From an uncultured Acidobacteriota bacterium (GTDB lineage Bacteria; Acidobacteriota; Blastocatellia; RBC074), in the NCBI GenBank assembly GCA_937967285.1, contig CALBSU010000748.1, positions 1-5,462 on the forward strand: DNA of 5,462 bases. Reading direction: 5' to 3'. Each line of letters begins with the position of its first letter. The first letter of the stretch is position 1. Below the pieces are notes generated by a model. The model saw nothing but the letters and a program-made list of their open reading frames with translations. It had not been told where the DNA came from and did not search any database. Shown in pieces: positions 1 through 5,462 of the stretch. A program made the translations under genes and the position numbers.

Positions 1-645
1 TTCCAGCGCGCCGGCGAAATATACGGTCTCGTCGTCCGCGCCGAATGCGATACCGGATTTCAGCAATCCGCCCGTCTTGAGCTCGATCTCGCTTCCGCTG
101 GTCAGGTCGCGCACCTTGAGCCGCGCATATTTCCCCTGAAGGAATCTCAGCGTCGCGATCGCCAGCAGCCTCTGAACAGGCTCTTTCGCTTCCTCGACCG
201 CCGACCGGGCCCTGCTCAGTTCGTCGGTTTCGGGAAGATCGAAATAGGCTATCTTGCGGCCGGAATTCGAGAAGATCGCGCCGGATCCCTGAATATCGGC
301 CACAATCTGATGGTCGACGCCGGACCTGACCACTTTCGTCCTGGCGCCCTCGGGCGAGCTGATCTCCCAGGAGATGAGCGAACCGTCCCTGCTGATCCGT
401 GGATTATTTCCGTTCGGAGTGATCTCTTCCGTCACGAAGAGTTCGCCTGTCCGGGCGGCGATTGCCTCGACGTGCCTGTCGCCGTCAGGTCCTTTCAGGA
501 TTCTGAGATATGACTCCAGCGCGGCGCTGAACTTTCCGTCGTTCCAGGATTCGTCCGCGGCTCGAATCTGATCGGACTCCTGCCCTCGCACGACCGGTAT
601 GGCAAGTAATGCCGCGAGCGTAATTAAAAGTATTTTTTTAGACAT
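1..645 (-). CDS. Exported TPR/TolB-like beta-propeller (PD40) protein, 3' end cut by window edge
   Basis: The frame is open from an ATG at 645 to the left edge, giving the first 215 residues with no stop. Residues 1-21 look like a Sec signal peptide: lysines at 3-4, a hydrophobic run at 5-19, and a probable cut after V-R-G21 before Q22. Residues 26-52 resemble one TPR-like helical pair (W34, G37-K38-F39, A42-L43, Y46). From about 80 on there are TolB/PD40-type blade pieces: PRISRDGSLISW at 82-93, FSNSGRKIAYF at 125-135, LKVRDLTSG at 176-184 and FGADDETVYFAG at 201-212. Such proteins act in the envelope or periplasm as binding scaffolds, or carry a C-terminal enzyme domain; that part is outside the window. 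No Shine-Dalgarno is visible before this ATG, but the signal peptide directly after it supports the start. The domain call is by motif only and the function is unknown. Confidence 0.75.
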   Translation of the reverse strand, partial: MSKKILLITLAALLAIPVVRGQESDQIRAADESWNDGKFSAALESYLRILKGPDGDRHVEAIAARTGELFVTEEITPNGNNPRISRDGSLISWEISSPEGARTKVVRSGVDHQIVADIQGSGAIFSNSGRKIAYFDLPETDELSRARSAVEEAKEPVQRLLAIATLRFLQGKYARLKVRDLTSGSEIELKTGGLLKSGIAFGADDETVYFAGALE

Positions 646-658
646 GGGCTGTCGGAGT

Positions 659-678
659 GCGGCGCGTGTACGCGCCGC
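659..678. repeat. 9-bp perfect hairpin in the leader of the TolB-like gene
   Basis: GCGGCGCGT at 659-667 and ACGCGCCGC at 670-678 are perfect inverted arms around a 2-base GT centre (or an 8-bp stem with a TGTA loop). On the plus strand the stem is followed by TTTTC, which is terminator-like, but no plus-strand gene reads into it. On the minus strand it lies 13 bases before the ATG at 645, in the expected leader of that gene, where it could affect translation start. The flanking GGAGTGCGG ties it to repeats at 728-760, so a dispersed REP-like hairpin is also possible. Confidence 0.5.
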
Positions 679-686
679 TTTTCACG

Positions 687-714
687 AATATATTTTCAGG
701 TAATTAACCTGCAA
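687..714 (-). promoter_or_regulatory. Possible sigma70-type promoter for the TolB-like gene
   Basis: On the minus strand TATATT (687-692, 5 of 6 to the -10 consensus) follows TTGCAG (709-714, 3 of 6 to the -35 consensus) with 16 bases between. The segment is AT-rich inside a GC-rich spacer. It also contains a small inverted repeat, CAGGT/ACCTG (697-711), between the two boxes, which could be an operator. Transcription would start near 680, at the base of the 659-678 hairpin. The -35 match is weak. Confidence 0.3.
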
Positions 715-727
715 AAACGACGCCCGC

Positions 728-760
728 GGGCACCGCACTCCGGAACGGGCGCCGCACTCC
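728..760. repeat. Tandem pair of GGGC(A/G)CCGCACTCC, with an inverted partner at 654-665
   Basis: The 14-base unit occurs at 728-741 and 747-760 with one mismatch (A versus G) and a 19-base period. The last 12 bases of the second copy, GCGCCGCACTCC (749-760), recur in inverted orientation as GGAGTGCGGCGC at 654-665, beside the 659-678 hairpin. The repeats lie just after the SDR stop codon. They may be part of a dispersed intergenic element; no coding role is seen. Confidence 0.5.
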
Positions 761-765
761 AAAGA

Positions 766-1512
<747 letters not shown>

Positions 1513-1576
1513 ATCGCTGTGTTTTTGCTTTCCGGGATTGATGGAGTCTCAGGCGTTGTGCCGGGTCGGCGCCCGC

Positions 1577-2760
<1,184 letters not shown>

Positions 2761-2764
<4 letters not shown>

Positions 2765-2802
2765 CGATTGTCTGAGGCCGGAGCGGGCGGGCCGTTGTTC
2801 AT
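2761..2802 (-). CDS. Possible 13-codon leader ORF overlapping the glycosyltransferase start
   Basis: An ATG at 2802 opens the frame MNNGPPAPASDNR and stops at TGA 2761-2763. The stop shares bases with the glycosyltransferase start codon (ATGA), the usual layout for translational coupling. Its first 15 bases match the first 15 of the glycosyltransferase at 13 positions (MNNGP versus MNNDP). Its start lies in the loop of the 2777-2817 hairpin, and its upstream GGGCGGG is only a poor, stem-buried ribosome site. It could equally be a by-product of a short duplication. Expression is unproven. Confidence 0.25.
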
Positions 2803-2817
2803 CCCGCCCGTTCCGGC
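2777..2817. repeat. Strong 15-bp intergenic hairpin between the YegP-like and glycosyltransferase genes
   Basis: The arms at 2777-2791 (GCCGGAGCGGGCGGG) and 2803-2817 (CCCGCCCGTTCCGGC) pair at all 15 positions except for one G/T, around an 11-base loop at 2792-2802. Neither strand has a T-tract after the stem, so it is not a standard intrinsic terminator. In the minus-strand transcript it lies between the YegP stop and the next start, where it could protect upstream mRNA, lower downstream expression or control translation. Its right arm shares the 12-mer CCGGAACGGGCG (minus strand 2816-2805) with the plus strand at 740-751, so a REP-like dispersed element is an alternative. Confidence 0.65.
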
Positions 2818-2839
2818 AGCTTGGTTGAAACCGGTCGGA

Positions 2840-3178
2840 TCAGGCGCCGGTCTGGTCGTCGAGCGTCGCGCCCGCGGCGTGGTTCTTGACCGACTGGATG
2901 CCGTTCTCCATCGCGTCCTCGGAGGAGTACATCTGGCTCTGCCCGATCACCTGCTTGTTGGCGGCCAGCAGAGTGAAGTACGGACGGCCGTCGGCCGCAG
3001 TCTTCCTCTCGTAGTTCGCATCCTCTCCGGCATTCGTCATGACCGACTCGATACCGTTCTTCGCCCCGGCAGCCGACTCATATGTCTGGCTCGACAGGAT
3101 GACCTGGCCGTTGCTGGCGACGAGGTTGAAATGAAACTTGTTGTCGCTGGTTTTCGTCAGTTGGAACTTGCCTGCCAT
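2840..3178 (-). CDS. YegP-family protein with two DUF1508 repeats
   Basis: The 112-residue protein consists of two copies of the YegP/DUF1508 unit spaced by 51 residues. Repeat 1 covers about 14-50 (FNLVASNGQVI, QTY, NGIESV at 41-46). Repeat 2 covers about 65-101 (FTLLAANKQVI, QMY, NGIQSV at 92-97). The short tail ATLDDQT (104-110) is also usual for the family. Members are small soluble alpha/beta proteins of unknown molecular role. There are no cysteines, no signal peptide and no membrane segment. The start is well supported by GAGGAG nine bases upstream, and MAGKF is a typical family N-terminus. The gene begins 33 bases after the radical SAM stop and is followed by a strong hairpin. The strong ribosome site suggests a higher protein level than for its neighbours. 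Family assignment is firm; function is open. Confidence 0.92.
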   Translation of the reverse strand: MAGKFQLTKTSDNKFHFNLVASNGQVILSSQTYESAAGAKNGIESVMTNAGEDANYERKTAADGRPYFTLLAANKQVIGQSQMYSSEDAMENGIQSVKNHAAGATLDDQTGA

Positions 3179-3187
3179 TATTCGGTT

Positions 3188-3193
3188 CTCCTC
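3188..3193 (-). promoter_or_regulatory. Ribosome binding site of the YegP-like gene
   Basis: GAGGAG on the minus strand lies nine bases before the ATG at 3178. It is the only near-consensus Shine-Dalgarno in the window, shows that the host uses SD-led initiation at least at some genes, and fixes the start. Confidence 0.75.
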
Positions 3194-3211
3194 TTTATTT
3201 AGTTATTGAGT

Positions 3212-4360
<1,149 letters not shown>

Positions 4361-4364
4361 AAAA

Positions 4365-4368
4365 CTCC
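4365..4368 (-). promoter_or_regulatory. Weak ribosome binding site favouring the ATG at 4360
   Basis: CGGAG on the minus strand ends four bases before the ATG at 4360. The in-frame ATG at 4384 and TTG at 4399 have no comparable site, so this is the main sequence argument for the shorter radical SAM protein. The spacing is on the short side. Confidence 0.4.
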
Positions 4369-4417
4369 GTTCGATGTGGCGCATCAGCAGCCGCTTCAAG
4401 ACTTTAAGTAATAGATT

Positions 4418-4446
4418 ATTAAGCGGTTTTTATGCTCCAATGTCAA
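4418..4446 (-). promoter_or_regulatory. Sigma70-type promoter for the radical SAM gene run
   Basis: On the minus strand a perfect TTGACA (-35, plus-strand TGTCAA at 4441-4446) is followed after exactly 17 bases by CTTAAT (4418-4423, 4 of 6 to TATAAT). Transcription would begin near 4411, leaving a leader of about 50 bases to the ATG at 4360. The surrounding 4401-4460 segment is AT-rich. AATAAT, three bases further on, is a better -10 match but would need a 20-base spacer. No convincing plus-strand promoter for the divergent methyltransferase was found in the same gap. Confidence 0.5.
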
Positions 4447-4481
4447 ATAAAACGACACTTTGAATCGAACCATACGCAGAT

Positions 4482-5414
<933 letters not shown>

Positions 5415-5428
5415 AAGTAACTGCTCAG

Positions 5429-5458
5429 CCCCCTGTCTGATATCTAGCAGACAGGGGG
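5429..5458. terminator. 11-bp perfect hairpin after the methyltransferase, possible terminator
   Basis: CCCCCTGTCTG (5429-5439) and CAGACAGGGGG (5448-5458) form a perfect 11-bp stem with an 8-base loop, starting 14 bases after the stop codon. The four bases seen after the stem (ACAA) are not a T-tract, so on the plus strand it is not a textbook intrinsic terminator. Read on the minus strand, the stem is followed by a T-rich stretch (from the AAGTAAA repeat), but only after about nine other bases. It could end transcription in either direction, stabilise the mRNA 3' end, or be a repeat cut by the window edge. Confidence 0.45.
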
Positions 5459-5462
5459 ACAA

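Noticed and set aside
310..571. Two short plus-strand open frames
   Set aside because: Both are antisense to the partial TolB-like gene, whose signal peptide and propeller motifs make the minus strand the coding one.
659..682. Intrinsic terminator on the plus strand (stem followed by TTTTC)
   Set aside because: No plus-strand gene precedes it, and for the minus-strand SDR transcript the T-run is on the wrong side of the stem; only a hairpin/repeat was reported.
1513..1576. Possible hairpin CGGG/CCCG near 1562-1575 after the glycosyltransferase stop
   Set aside because: The stem is only about four pairs and no T-tract follows, so it is not distinguishable from chance in GC-rich DNA.

Overview
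The window is bacterial chromosomal DNA, moderately GC-rich and densely coded. It holds five genes on the minus strand (the leftmost cut by the window edge) and one divergent gene on the plus strand at the right. No rRNA, tRNA, CRISPR array, insertion sequence or phage gene is visible. The phylum cannot be fixed from this sequence. An exported TPR/TolB-like propeller protein, an MGDG-synthase-type glycosyltransferase, a radical SAM/SPASM protein and GC-rich intergenic hairpins fit an Acidobacteriota-like or similar environmental lineage, but that is a weak inference. A clear Shine-Dalgarno sequence occurs at only one or two genes.

Minus strand, read in transcription order from right to left. 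A sigma70-type promoter with a perfect TTGACA (4418-4446) precedes a radical SAM enzyme with a C-terminal SPASM-like cysteine set (3212-4360). It is followed after 33 bases by a small YegP/DUF1508 two-repeat protein with the best ribosome binding site in the window (2840-3178). Next comes a 75-base spacer with a 15-bp hairpin and a possible 13-codon leader ORF whose stop overlaps the next start as ATGA. Then follow a GT28/MGDG-synthase-like lipid glycosyltransferase (1577-2764) and a FabG-like short-chain dehydrogenase/reductase (766-1512). After a 120-base repeat- and hairpin-rich spacer, an exported TPR plus TolB-like beta-propeller protein begins at 645 and runs off the left edge. It probably has its own promoter.

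Plus strand: a beta-class DNA adenine-N6/cytosine-N4 methyltransferase (4482-5414) reads away from the radical SAM gene. A heptanucleotide tandem repeat straddles its 3' end, and an 11-bp perfect hairpin lies just before the window edge. No restriction enzyme is visible.

The radical SAM - YegP - glycosyltransferase - SDR run is co-directional and closely spaced, so it may be one transcription unit. A glycosyltransferase of the diacylglycerol type next to an acyl-reductase-like SDR suggests membrane lipid or glycolipid work. The substrate of the radical SAM enzyme, and why a YegP protein sits in the middle, are unknown. The most unusual signals are the hairpin/leader-ORF/duplicated-start arrangement before the glycosyltransferase and the related short repeats in two intergenic spacers.
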